NCBI GenBank assembly: GCA_036560485.1
Contig: DATBRC010000054.1
Coordinates: 186,001-250,000 of the forward strand
DNA from: DATBRC01 sp036560485
Lineage (GTDB): Bacteria; Pseudomonadota; Gammaproteobacteria; Burkholderiales; Burkholderiaceae_D
Direction of reading: 5' to 3'
Length of the DNA stretch: 64,000 nt
This document shows positions 49,277 through 57,993 of the stretch, piece after piece; position 1 is the stretch's first letter, and the number at the start of each line of letters is the position of its first letter. The position numbers and the translations under genes were made by a program. The notes under the pieces are model-generated. The model was not told where the DNA came from. It made no database searches and was given only the letters and a program-made list of their open reading frames with translations.

Positions 49277-50692
49277 TCAACCGTGCTCATACACCCATTG
49301 CAGCAACGCATCTTGCGCTTCTTGCCCACGCGCTGCATTGCCATGATTGATGAAGAACACGACCGCATAGCGTTTTCCTGAAACGGCGAGCACATAACCG
49401 GCAATGGCGCGCACCTCATTCAACGAACCTGTTTTGATATGCGCATTACCGGCGACACTACGCTCCTGCAGACGTTGCCGCATCGTGCCGTCATAACCGA
49501 CCAGCGGCATTGATGAGATAAATTCCGGCATGGTCGGTGACCGGAATGCGGCGATCAGCACGCGCGCCATCGTATCGGCCGAGATACGTTCATTACGCGA
49601 TAAGCCCGAACCATTTTCAATCACCAATTCCGATGCATCGATCCCTTTGTGTGCCAACCAGGTCTTGATCGTCTCTGCACCACGTTCACGACTGGCCGGC
49701 TGTTGAGTCGCCTTGGCGGCAAGCGTCAAGAGTAATTGACGTGCCATTACATTATTGCTGAATTTATTGATGTCGCGTATGACCTCAGGAAGCGTAACCG
49801 ATTCCCATTGGGTTATCAGACGTGCTTCTTGCGGTACGATGCCATCCTTTACCTGCCCTTTGAAAGTGCCACCCAGCTCATGCCAAATCTGCCGAAATAT
49901 AATCCCGAAATATTGACTCTGTGTCAGTTGATACGGATGCAGATACCATGTTTTTTCGCCGCACAATGTTGAATATGTCCCGCTGAAATTCGCGGCACGT
50001 TCATCGATCGTTACATGTAATTTCTGCTGCCAGTCTCCGCAATCTTCCTGTGTCATTTTTGGTGGCGCGACTTCATATCCACTGACGCTCGGATCGACGA
50101 TCACATTAACCAGACCGTTGCTTGTATCAGGCGTGAATTGAAATCTGAATGCCTTGAAATTGAGCAGCAACGCATCCGGGCCGGCGTTGTATGGTTTTAA
50201 AGGATCGCCATCGAAGGTAGCCGGATCATAAATCTTGTCTTCGAACACGCTGCGGTCCAGCACCAGATTGCCGTTTATTTCTCGTATTCCTTTAGCGCGA
50301 ATCTGGCGCATGAATAGCCAGAAATTCTCGATCACCAGTTTAGGGTCGCCACTGCCTTTGATGATCAAATCACCTTGCAGCACATCGCCGACCTGTGAAC
50401 CTGTTGCATAAGCTTGCGTCTTCCAGGTAAAGGCCGGACCCAACAGTTCGAGCGCCGCATCGCTCGTCACCAGTTTCATGGTGGAAGCAGGACTCAACGG
50501 CACATTTTGATTGAGCGACGCCAGGACTTTGCTGCCGGACACATCATGAATATAGATGCCCACAGCACTGGTCGGAATACCTGCGCGCTTTAATGCTGCA
50601 CTGACTACGGGCGGAATTGGTTTGGCAATGACGCCTGAGGCTAAGCATATGGTTATCAGGCAAAGAAACAGACTGCTGACTTTACATTTCAT
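49277..50692 (-). CDS. dacB: D-alanyl-D-alanine carboxypeptidase/endopeptidase (PBP4, DacB)
   Basis: 471-residue periplasmic class C penicillin-binding protein that trims and cleaves peptidoglycan cross-links. Signal peptide 1-23. Catalytic SxxK is S70-T-M-K73 (SPASTMKLVTS), SxN is in KFSNNVMARQLL, and KTG is in HIKTGSLNEVRA. The S13 insert domain of about 190 residues lies between the first two motifs. Length and motif spacing are typical. Confidence 0.95.
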   Translation of the reverse strand: MKCKVSSLFLCLITICLASGVIAKPIPPVVSAALKRAGIPTSAVGIYIHDVSGSKVLASLNQNVPLSPASTMKLVTSDAALELLGPAFTWKTQAYATGSQVGDVLQGDLIIKGSGDPKLVIENFWLFMRQIRAKGIREINGNLVLDRSVFEDKIYDPATFDGDPLKPYNAGPDALLLNFKAFRFQFTPDTSNGLVNVIVDPSVSGYEVAPPKMTQEDCGDWQQKLHVTIDERAANFSGTYSTLCGEKTWYLHPYQLTQSQYFGIIFRQIWHELGGTFKGQVKDGIVPQEARLITQWESVTLPEVIRDINKFSNNVMARQLLLTLAAKATQQPASRERGAETIKTWLAHKGIDASELVIENGSGLSRNERISADTMARVLIAAFRSPTMPEFISSMPLVGYDGTMRQRLQERSVAGNAHIKTGSLNEVRAIAGYVLAVSGKRYAVVFFINHGNAARGQEAQDALLQWVYEHG

Positions 50693-50896
50693 CGAGATGC
50701 GAGCAACAAAGAATTATTCGGTGCGTAAAAACGCGTATCAGTTAATCAATCCAGGTGACAGCTTCAATTCTCTTTCCGCCGATGAGGAAAAAGGCGTCAG
50801 CAATATGGCCGGGTAAGCATATCAGGCAACAGTTTGGAATTAAATGTATTTCGCAGCAGCAAAGTCTGCTTCAATCAACAATTCCTCAATGCAGAC

Positions 50897-50925
50897 TTGA
50901 AAATTGACCCAGTCACCCCTATACT
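50897..50925 (+). promoter_or_regulatory. Vegetative promoter of groESL
   Basis: TTGAAA (50897-50902) and TATACT (50920-50925) with a 17-bp spacer, immediately in front of and overlapping the CIRCE operator. This is a sigma70-type promoter. Confidence 0.75.
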
Positions 50926-50951
50926 TAGCACTCAGCACGGGAGAGTGCTAA
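50925..50951 (+). promoter_or_regulatory. CIRCE operator (HrcA site) upstream of groES
   Basis: TTAGCACTC-N9-GAGTGCTAA, a perfect match to the HrcA-binding CIRCE element. It overlaps the first base after the -10 box, so HrcA would block initiation. Confidence 0.96.
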
Positions 50952-51065
50952 CAATCAATCTCCCGAAACATGCTTTTCGGGTACAGGAACTGAAACCTGC
51001 ACCTTTAATTGCTTTTCGACAATTTTCGAAAAATTCCATAACCAATTGAAACTAAAGGAGTTTGT

Positions 51066-51356
51066 ATGAACCTTCGTCCTTTGCACGATCGCGTCATCGT
51101 CAAGCGCCTCGACCAGGAAACCAAAACTGCGTCTGGCCTCATCATCCCTGAAGCTGCTGCTGAAAAACCGGATCAAGGTCAGGTTCTCGCGGTCGGTAAC
51201 GGCAAGATCCTGGAAGACGGCAAAGTTCGCCCGCTCGACGTCAAGGTCGGCGACCGCATCCTGTTCGGCAAATACTCCGGCCAAACCGTCAAGGTAGAAG
51301 GCGAAGAACTGCTCGTGATGCGTGAAGAAGACATCATGGCGATTGTTCAAAAATAA
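51066..51356 (+). CDS. groES: Co-chaperonin GroES
   Basis: 96-residue heptameric lid of the GroEL chamber. MNLRPLHDRVIVKRLDQE, the mobile loop KTASGLIIPEAAAEKP and GDRILFGKYSG match the family exactly. AAAGGAG precedes the ATG. First gene of the CIRCE-controlled operon, 43 bp before groEL. Confidence 0.98.
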   Translation: MNLRPLHDRVIVKRLDQETKTASGLIIPEAAAEKPDQGQVLAVGNGKILEDGKVRPLDVKVGDRILFGKYSGQTVKVEGEELLVMREEDIMAIVQK

Positions 51357-51399
51357 TCAGCCACGATAAACATACAACGAACACTTAGGAGTAACGAAC

Positions 51400-53049
51400 A
51401 TGGCAGCTAAAGAAGTAATTTTCGGCGACGCAGCCCGGGCCAAGATGGTCGAAGGCGTCAACATTCTGGCGAATGCAGTTAAAGTCACCCTCGGCCCTAA
51501 AGGCCGTAACGTGGTTCTGGAACGTTCTTTCGGCGCTCCAACCGTGACCAAAGACGGTGTTTCAGTTGCTAAAGAAATCGAACTCAAAGACAAGCTCATG
51601 AACATGGGCGCACAAATGGTCAAGGAAGTCGCTTCCCGCACCAGTGACAATGCAGGTGACGGTACAACAACCGCTACCGTGCTGGCACAAGCAATTGTCC
51701 GCGAAGGCATGAAGTTCGTCGCAGCCGGCATGAATCCAATGGATTTGAAGCGCGGTATCGACAAGGCAGTTGCAGCAACTGTCGAAGAACTGAAAAAAAT
51801 CTCCAAGCCATGCACCACCACCAAAGAAATCGCGCAAGTCGGTTCGATCTCGGCCAACAGCGATTCCTCCATCGGTGACCGCATCGCTGAAGCAATGGAA
51901 AAAGTCGGCAAGGAAGGCGTCATCACTGTTGAAGACGGCAAATCCCTGAACGACGAGTTGGACATCGTTGAAGGTATGCAGTTTGACCGTGGCTATCTGT
52001 CACCATACTTCATCAACAACCCGGAAAAACAAAGCACGATTCTCGACAATCCTTTCGTTCTGTTGTGCGACAAGAAAATCTCGAACATCCGTGATCTGCT
52101 GCCAGTATTGGAGCAAGTCGCCAAAGCCGGCCGTCCACTGCTGATCATCGCAGAAGACATCGAAGGCGAAGCATTGGCAACTCTGGTCGTCAACAACATC
52201 CGTGGCATCCTGAAGACCTGCGCAGTCAAGGCGCCTGGTTTCGGCGACCGTCGCAAAGCCATGTTGGAAGACATCGCTATCCTGACCGGTGGTCAAGTGA
52301 TTGCGGAAGAAGTCGGCCTGACATTGGAAAAAGTCACACTGAACGACCTCGGCCAAGCCAAGCGTATCGAAGTCGGCAAGGAAAACACCACCGTCATCGA
52401 CGGCGCTGGCCAAGCTGCTGCAATCGAAGCACGCGTCAAGCAAGTGCGCGTTCAAATCGAAGAAGCAACTTCCGACTACGATCGTGAAAAGCTGCAAGAG
52501 CGCGTTGCAAAACTCGCCGGCGGCGTAGCCGTAATCAAAGTCGGTGCTGCTACCGAAGTTGAAATGAAAGAGAAAAAAGCACGCGTTGAAGATGCATTGC
52601 ACGCTACTCGCGCTGCGGTTGAAGAAGGTATCGTTCCCGGCGGCGGCGTTGCGCTGTTGCGTGCACGTGCCAACATCAACATCAAAGGCGACAATGCCGA
52701 TCAAGACGCGGGCATCAAGATCGTTCTGCGCGCAATGGAAGAGCCGCTGCGCATGATCGTTCAAAATGCCGGCGACGAAGCATCTGTCGTGGTTGCAGCT
52801 GTATTGGCTGGCAAAGGTAACTTCGGTTACAACGCTGCTAACGGCACCTACGGTGACCTAGTTGAAATGGGCGTGCTGGATCCAGCTAAAGTGACGCGTT
52901 CGGCATTGCAAAATGCTGCATCAATCGCATCGCTGATGTTGACCACGGACTGCATGGTTGCCGAAGTTACTGAAGACAAGCCAGCTGGTGGTGGCATGGG
53001 CGACATGGGTGGTATGGGCGGCATGGGTGGTATGGGCGGCATGATGTAA
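51400..53049 (+). CDS. groEL: Chaperonin GroEL
   Basis: 549-residue ATP-driven folding chaperone. MAAKEVIFGDAARAKMVEG, the ATP-site GDGTTTATVLA, the apical domain and the C-terminal GGM repeat (MGGMGGMGGMGGMM) are present. TTAGGAG lies upstream of the ATG. It is followed by a strong terminator. Confidence 0.98.
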   Translation: MAAKEVIFGDAARAKMVEGVNILANAVKVTLGPKGRNVVLERSFGAPTVTKDGVSVAKEIELKDKLMNMGAQMVKEVASRTSDNAGDGTTTATVLAQAIVREGMKFVAAGMNPMDLKRGIDKAVAATVEELKKISKPCTTTKEIAQVGSISANSDSSIGDRIAEAMEKVGKEGVITVEDGKSLNDELDIVEGMQFDRGYLSPYFINNPEKQSTILDNPFVLLCDKKISNIRDLLPVLEQVAKAGRPLLIIAEDIEGEALATLVVNNIRGILKTCAVKAPGFGDRRKAMLEDIAILTGGQVIAEEVGLTLEKVTLNDLGQAKRIEVGKENTTVIDGAGQAAAIEARVKQVRVQIEEATSDYDREKLQERVAKLAGGVAVIKVGAATEVEMKEKKARVEDALHATRAAVEEGIVPGGGVALLRARANINIKGDNADQDAGIKIVLRAMEEPLRMIVQNAGDEASVVVAAVLAGKGNFGYNAANGTYGDLVEMGVLDPAKVTRSALQNAASIASLMLTTDCMVAEVTEDKPAGGGMGDMGGMGGMGGMGGMM

Positions 53050-53113
53050 TTTTCCAGTTGCGCAGCACGATTTAATTGTGCAGCCGACTTGAAATGCTTC
53101 ATCCTCAACAATG

Positions 53114-53142
53114 AAAAAGCCTGCAGAAATGCAGGCTTTTTT
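53114..53142 (+). terminator. Intrinsic terminator after groEL
   Basis: Stem AAAAAGCCTGCA / TGCAGGCTTTTTT with loop GAAA and a T-run. Confidence 0.92.
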
Positions 53143-53182
53143 GTTTTCAAATCCTAAGGCATATAGTCAAAACAAAAATCGC

Positions 53183-53431
53183 TTACTCGATCACATCCGC
53201 AGTCCATATGCGATCAAAACTTGCCTGTGCTTCTCGTTGTACTTTCCGCACCGTTTCAGCATCTGCTGCTTCATATTCGCACACCATGCGGCGCCGATCG
53301 GTAGACAACAAACTGCGCTTCCACTTCACTTTATAAATTTCCAGACATGGGCGTTCACGGTCCGCAACCTTTGCCATGTCGGCATCAGATTGCGGCGTTT
53401 CAAAATTACGTTCGACGATAATGCGGGACAT
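53183..53431 (-). CDS. DUF4242-like small protein
   Basis: 82-residue ferredoxin-like protein: MSRIIVERNFETPQSDADM and YKVKWKRSLLSTDRRRMVCEYEAADAETVR. It resembles the DUF4242 / nickel-binding SCO4226 group of small alpha-beta dimers. The start at 53431 gives a normal N terminus. It lies 48 bp downstream of the large regulator gene on the same strand and may be its co-transcribed partner. Confidence 0.7.
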   Translation of the reverse strand: MSRIIVERNFETPQSDADMAKVADRERPCLEIYKVKWKRSLLSTDRRRMVCEYEAADAETVRKVQREAQASFDRIWTADVIE

Positions 53432-53479
53432 GGAATGCTCCTTCACGTCAGGGGTTGATTGCAGGATTGCGACACAAGC

Positions 53480-56400
53480 TTATCGAGCCTTCGTTGGAAC
53501 CGGCGTTGGAATTTGCCGGTCGCGCATCATCGACATTTTTTTGTCACGCATGGCAAGTTCTGCACGAGCAAGAAAATCTTGTGCACGCGCACTAACAGAA
53601 GCCGATGCAATGCCAGCCGAATGCGTTTTCTGAAAATCGGCAAGTGCTTCAGGTTTGCTTGCACGGGCACAAGTGACAAAAGCAAGAAGTGCTTGCGCAA
53701 CCGCAATGTCAGTACTGCGGCCAACAGCTTGCGCTGCCTTCAGCGCTTCAGCTGCAGCAGGTTCAGCCTGTTCAAGCTTATTATTGTGAAGAGCAAGCTC
53801 GGCTGCATGATTCAACACATAAGCGAGATGCGATTTGTCGTCGAGTTCGCGCAGCGCATGAATACTCGACTCCAACAAAGCTGCAGCAGATTCGGCATCG
53901 TGTACCGGAGTACGCCGCAAATCCGAAATAGCTTGCAACGCATCAGCCATCGGCACTTTGACATCGCCCATGCGCTTGATGACTTGCTCAATTTCGCTGC
54001 AGAGCTTATCGACAGCGTCATAATGTCCGCACTCAAGCTGAATCGTCGCCAACCAAACCAGGCACTCCAATTCACGCCAGCGATCTTCACGCAGGCGGGC
54101 AAGTTCAACCGCTTGTTGTGTTGCGCTCTGTGCAGATACAAGATCGCCATCCCAACGCGCCAGCAAACCGCGCCCCCATTGCAGTTCAATGATGTGCAAA
54201 TTCATCTCATCAGCTTGCGCTGCAGCTGCATTGATCAATTTTCGCGCTTGCGGCAAGTCGGATTCCACTTCGAGCAGGCAGCGCCCTGTATTGGCAAGTT
54301 GCAGGCAATGCGTCGCGGCATCCGCTGTGCGGCTCATTTGCTCCGCACGCAAGGTTGCCTCGCGTGCACGCTCGATGTCGTTGGCTTGTTGAGCCAGCCA
54401 GGACAAGATGTGCAAGCCGCTTGCCGCAGCGCTGTGCAATCCCATCCATTCAGCTTCTTCAATGGATTTTTGCAACTGCTGCATCAGGTTCGGCACACGC
54501 GTCGTTCTAGGATCTATTGCGGTGGCCACGATGCGCAATTTCAATAACGCGATGTGCGCTGTAACGCGTTCGGCACCTGCCGATAATTTTTCCAGCATTC
54601 CCAATCCACGCTCTGCTGCCGTCACGGCTTGCGCGTTAGCGAACACCCGCAGGCAGTGCTCCGCCGCTGCGATGCAAGCGCGCACTGTGAGCGCCGCATC
54701 GCCTGCCTGACTTGCATGATGCACCAGCGCGCCGTACAAGCTCGTGTCGTTGACGGCTGCAGCTTCGAGAACGCGCGCAATCTGCCGATGCATTGCACGA
54801 CGGCGTGGATGTGACAATCCGCGATAGACTGCCTCACGCACCAGATCATGCGCAAAATCATAATACCCTTCGCCGGTCGACATCAGCAGGCCACGCCTCT
54901 CAAGATGATCAACCCGCATCATCAATTCCGTCTCCGGCAAATTCATCGCGGCAGCCAACATTTCAAGGCGAAATTCACGGCCGGTCGCAGCTGCCCAGGC
55001 AATCAACTCGCGACTATTTTCATCAAGGCGCTCCACTCGGTCTGCCGTCAATGCCTGCCATGACAACTCTTCGCCCGCTGCTCCATCCGCCTTGGCTTCA
55101 GCGAGCGTCAAGATAAATAAAGGATTGCCGCCACTTTGGCGATGCACTGCTTTTGCATCTGCAGTTGGAGCGGCACGCGACAGAAGTAATGCAACATCAT
55201 CTGCATTGAGCGGATCGAGTATGCAGCGCTGCAAATGCCGGTCACGCGCAAGCGAATGCACCAATCCTTTGGCCCATTGGTTGTCGTCGATCTCGCCTTG
55301 CCGTGCTGCGCCAGCGATCAGCAAACGCGTACCTTGATCGGCACTGCGCTCCAGATAATGCAGCAACGCAGATGAGCCTTCATCGAGCCATTGCACATCG
55401 TCGAGGATCAGTACCAGCGGCTGCTGGGCCGCAAGGCTTTTCATCAGTTCTGCAGCCGCTGCAAACAAGCGCGTTCGATCACCTTGTTCAACAGTCGAAG
55501 CATCCGACACAGGCAGTAATGGCATCAGGTCACGTCGCAGGGAATCGGGGACAAGTGTAATCGGCAATGCGCGCAGAGCATCGATCCAGCTGCCATACGG
55601 CCGCATGATCTCGGCTTCGAAACAACGCGCAAACAGCACACGACAAGCCTTCTGTTCAGCACGCTCTGCCAGAGTTTCAAGCAATCTTGTTTTACCAATA
55701 CCGGGCTCGCCGACGAACAACAGCATGTTGCGTTTTTCCGGCCGTTCAAGCGACGCAATTGCGGCGTCGATCAGATCGCGTTCTGCAATGCGGCCGATCA
55801 GAGGGGCTGGCGCCTCGGCAGATGGTTCAATCGATGCGGGCTGCTGTATCGGTAATTTCGGCGCAATATCCTCAGGCACAATGGCTTGCGGCCGCTGGCG
55901 CAATGTGTCACGCAATTGACGCGCCTCGCTCTTCAATTCATTGGCAGGCATGATCCCAAGCTCGCGCTGGAACATGGATTCGGCATGACGGCAGTGCGCT
56001 TCCGCATCGCGCAAGCGGCCCGCCGCAATCAGCAAACGTATCAAGGCCGCATGTGCCGACTCGGATAGCGGATCGGCTGCCACCAGCGTACGCGCATAGG
56101 TAAGCGCACGTTCCGGTTCGCCAGCGAGACGGCCGATCAATGCATGCATCACCTTGATCCGCAATGCGCCATATGCTTCCCGCTCCGCCATACACCATTG
56201 ATGAAAACGATAGCAGGCGGGCAAATCCAGTCCATCGAGAAATTCGCCGGCAAGCAGTGCTGCGACCTGTTCGAGTGCAGCAGTCGTAGCAGCCTCTACC
56301 CCATCGGCAAGCAAGGCACGCACTTCCTTGGCATCAATGGTCGCGCCATGTGGCACGAATTGAACGCGCTCGCGATCTGCTTCGATGCGACGTATCTGTG

Positions 56401-56662
56401 CATCGTCTACCACCGGGCGCAGCTTGGTCAGACTCCAGCGCAGCTCGGCACGCGGATCGTCCGGCCCATCCCATAACAGATCGCACAGTGCCTGGCGCGT
56501 TTGTGCCATACCGGTGCCGATCAGGTAACCGAGCAATGCACGGCTGCGCTTGGATGCAGGCAATGCTATTTCTTTGCCCGCATGCATGACAGCGAGATCT
56601 CCCAAGAGGCGGATATGAATGATCTTTCCTTTTGCGGCAGAAGCGCGTGAGGTATGCGACAT
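53480..56662 (-). CDS. SARP/BTAD-type transcriptional activator with AAA ATPase and TPR-like repeats
   Basis: About 1060 residues. Residues 15-100 form an OmpR-like winged helix (IHIRLLGDLAVMHAGKEIAL, SRALLGYLIGTGMAQTRQALC, ELRWSLTKLRP), and residues 100-250 a bacterial transcriptional activator domain (BTAD). A STAND-type ATPase follows: Walker A GEPGIGKTRLLETLAE, Walker B LILDDVQWLDEGSS. The C-terminal half consists of helical repeats (TPR-like, A- and L-rich). This is the AfsR/LuxR-like large ATP-dependent regulator class. It is divergent from the AhpD-like gene (135-bp gap) and is a candidate for its regulator; the inducer is unknown. Confidence 0.85.
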   Translation of the reverse strand: MSHTSRASAAKGKIIHIRLLGDLAVMHAGKEIALPASKRSRALLGYLIGTGMAQTRQALCDLLWDGPDDPRAELRWSLTKLRPVVDDAQIRRIEADRERVQFVPHGATIDAKEVRALLADGVEAATTAALEQVAALLAGEFLDGLDLPACYRFHQWCMAEREAYGALRIKVMHALIGRLAGEPERALTYARTLVAADPLSESAHAALIRLLIAAGRLRDAEAHCRHAESMFQRELGIMPANELKSEARQLRDTLRQRPQAIVPEDIAPKLPIQQPASIEPSAEAPAPLIGRIAERDLIDAAIASLERPEKRNMLLFVGEPGIGKTRLLETLAERAEQKACRVLFARCFEAEIMRPYGSWIDALRALPITLVPDSLRRDLMPLLPVSDASTVEQGDRTRLFAAAAELMKSLAAQQPLVLILDDVQWLDEGSSALLHYLERSADQGTRLLIAGAARQGEIDDNQWAKGLVHSLARDRHLQRCILDPLNADDVALLLSRAAPTADAKAVHRQSGGNPLFILTLAEAKADGAAGEELSWQALTADRVERLDENSRELIAWAAATGREFRLEMLAAAMNLPETELMMRVDHLERRGLLMSTGEGYYDFAHDLVREAVYRGLSHPRRRAMHRQIARVLEAAAVNDTSLYGALVHHASQAGDAALTVRACIAAAEHCLRVFANAQAVTAAERGLGMLEKLSAGAERVTAHIALLKLRIVATAIDPRTTRVPNLMQQLQKSIEEAEWMGLHSAAASGLHILSWLAQQANDIERAREATLRAEQMSRTADAATHCLQLANTGRCLLEVESDLPQARKLINAAAAQADEMNLHIIELQWGRGLLARWDGDLVSAQSATQQAVELARLREDRWRELECLVWLATIQLECGHYDAVDKLCSEIEQVIKRMGDVKVPMADALQAISDLRRTPVHDAESAAALLESSIHALRELDDKSHLAYVLNHAAELALHNNKLEQAEPAAAEALKAAQAVGRSTDIAVAQALLAFVTCARASKPEALADFQKTHSAGIASASVSARAQDFLARAELAMRDKKMSMMRDRQIPTPVPTKAR

Positions 56663-56797
56663 TTCCACGTTCGTTCCAACTATCGTTCCAACGATGGTGC
56701 GAGATTCTTATGCACAGATCAGCAGACGTTGTTTCAGTAATCGACACATACCGTCTTCTTGATCAGTCTATCAACCTACCCTTATCAGGAGAGTCTC

Positions 56798-57301
56798 ATG
56801 CTATCGAACATCAAACGTATGCGTCAAGCCACAATCGTATTGGCAATCACAGGTATTGTTGCATCAGGCAGTGCCTTCGCACAAAACGCACAAGCCAGTG
56901 CCAGTGCCAGTGCCAGTGCAACTTATCAGGATATTGAATCCACACTCGGCATCGTGCCTGGTTTCTTCAAGGCATTTCCTGAAGCCGGCATCGCAGGCGC
57001 ATGGACAGAATTCAAAACACTGCAGGTCAGCGATCAAACTTATCTCACACCCAAGGTCAAACAATTGATCGGCTTGGCCGTGTCGGCACAAGTGCCATGT
57101 GCATACTGTGTGTACTTCCATACATCTGTTGCCAAGGCTTATGGTGCAACGGACGACGAAATCAAGGAAGCGGTGGCGATGGCTGCAATCTCCCGTCATT
57201 GGAGCACTGTACTCAACGGAATGGCGATTGACTTGCCCACCTTTAAACGTGAAGTCGACACATCGTTGCGCATGATGGCTGACAAGTCAAAAAAGAAGTG
57301 A
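56798..57301 (+). CDS. Exported AhpD/carboxymuconolactone decarboxylase-like protein
   Basis: 167 residues. AGGAGAG precedes the ATG at 56798. An apparent signal peptide (ATIVLAITGIVASGSAFAQ) is followed by a low-complexity QASASASASA stretch, then the CMD/AhpD fold: IVPGFFKAFPEAG, LTPKVKQLIGLAVSAQVPC and the redox-active CAYCVYFH (C-x2-C with downstream His). AhpD-type proteins are normally cytoplasmic peroxidase reductants; export of one is unusual. It heads a run with the alpha-beta barrel gene downstream and is divergent from the SARP regulator. Confidence 0.82.
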   Translation: MLSNIKRMRQATIVLAITGIVASGSAFAQNAQASASASASATYQDIESTLGIVPGFFKAFPEAGIAGAWTEFKTLQVSDQTYLTPKVKQLIGLAVSAQVPCAYCVYFHTSVAKAYGATDDEIKEAVAMAAISRHWSTVLNGMAIDLPTFKREVDTSLRMMADKSKKK

Positions 57302-57381
57302 AGGTCATTTCATTTCTCAATGACGGCAACCTTGCCCCGATCTATTGAATCACCCTGCAACACTCACACAGGAGAAACATC

Positions 57382-57687
57382 ATGTTTATCGCAAAATGGC
57401 AAATCGATGCACGCTTCGGACACAAGCAAAAAGTAATCGACAAACTGAAAAACTGGACCAAGGAAATTGCACCACAGGTTGGCTTGACGCGCGGACGTCT
57501 GCTAACCGGATCGGTCGGCGCGCTGGAAGCAACTGTCATACATGAATGGGAAGTCGAAGATCTTGCTCAACTTGATCGTGCATGGTCGAAACTTGCAACG
57601 CTTCCCGAGCATGCGCAATGGGGTGTGGATCTGGAACCGTTAGTAGTCTCAGGGACTGCGCGTTGGGAGATTTTTCGTGTCGTTTAA
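57382..57687 (+). CDS. Small dimeric alpha-beta barrel-like protein
   Basis: 101 residues, no signal peptide. MFIAKWQIDARFGHKQKVID, ATVIHEWEVEDLAQLDRAW and WGVDLEPLVVSGTARWEIFRV suggest a ferredoxin-like/dimeric alpha-beta barrel (NIPSNAP- or ABM-like). GGAG lies upstream of the ATG. It is 80 bp after the AhpD-like gene on the same strand and probably belongs to the same transcript. Function unknown. Confidence 0.62.
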   Translation: MFIAKWQIDARFGHKQKVIDKLKNWTKEIAPQVGLTRGRLLTGSVGALEATVIHEWEVEDLAQLDRAWSKLATLPEHAQWGVDLEPLVVSGTARWEIFRVV

Positions 57688-57742
57688 TGTGCACATCATT
57701 TGAAGCATGCGCATTGAATTCAGGAGTCTTTATACATAAAAA

Positions 57743-57772
57743 GAATGGCCATAGAGAACTCTGTGGCCATTC
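57743..57772 (-). terminator. Hairpin with minus-strand T-run
   Basis: GAATGGCCA-TAGAGAACTCTG-TGGCCATTC; on the minus strand it is followed by TTTTT. It could be a terminator, though no minus-strand gene ends here. Confidence 0.5.
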
Positions 57773-57993
57773 GTATATATCCGAAATACAATCGCATGCC
57801 ATATTTATGGCATATGTAAATCAATTTACGTATGCTTTAATGCTTTTTTGCATCTGCGAATTTTATTCTAAAAAATTTCCACAGGCTTATCAAGCTGATG
57901 CAATAAGCTCGCAAATGCATATAATTATGGAGACGCCGCCACGCAAAATAGTAATAATCTGAAAAAATAAATTTCAGACAATGGAGATTTCTC

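Noticed and set aside
51993..52764. Long open frames antisense to groEL.
   Set aside because: They mirror the codon bias of groEL, have no Shine-Dalgarno and no family features.
53459..54547. A 362-residue plus-strand frame across the SARP regulator.
   Set aside because: Antisense to a gene with intact ATPase motifs; composition is not protein-like.
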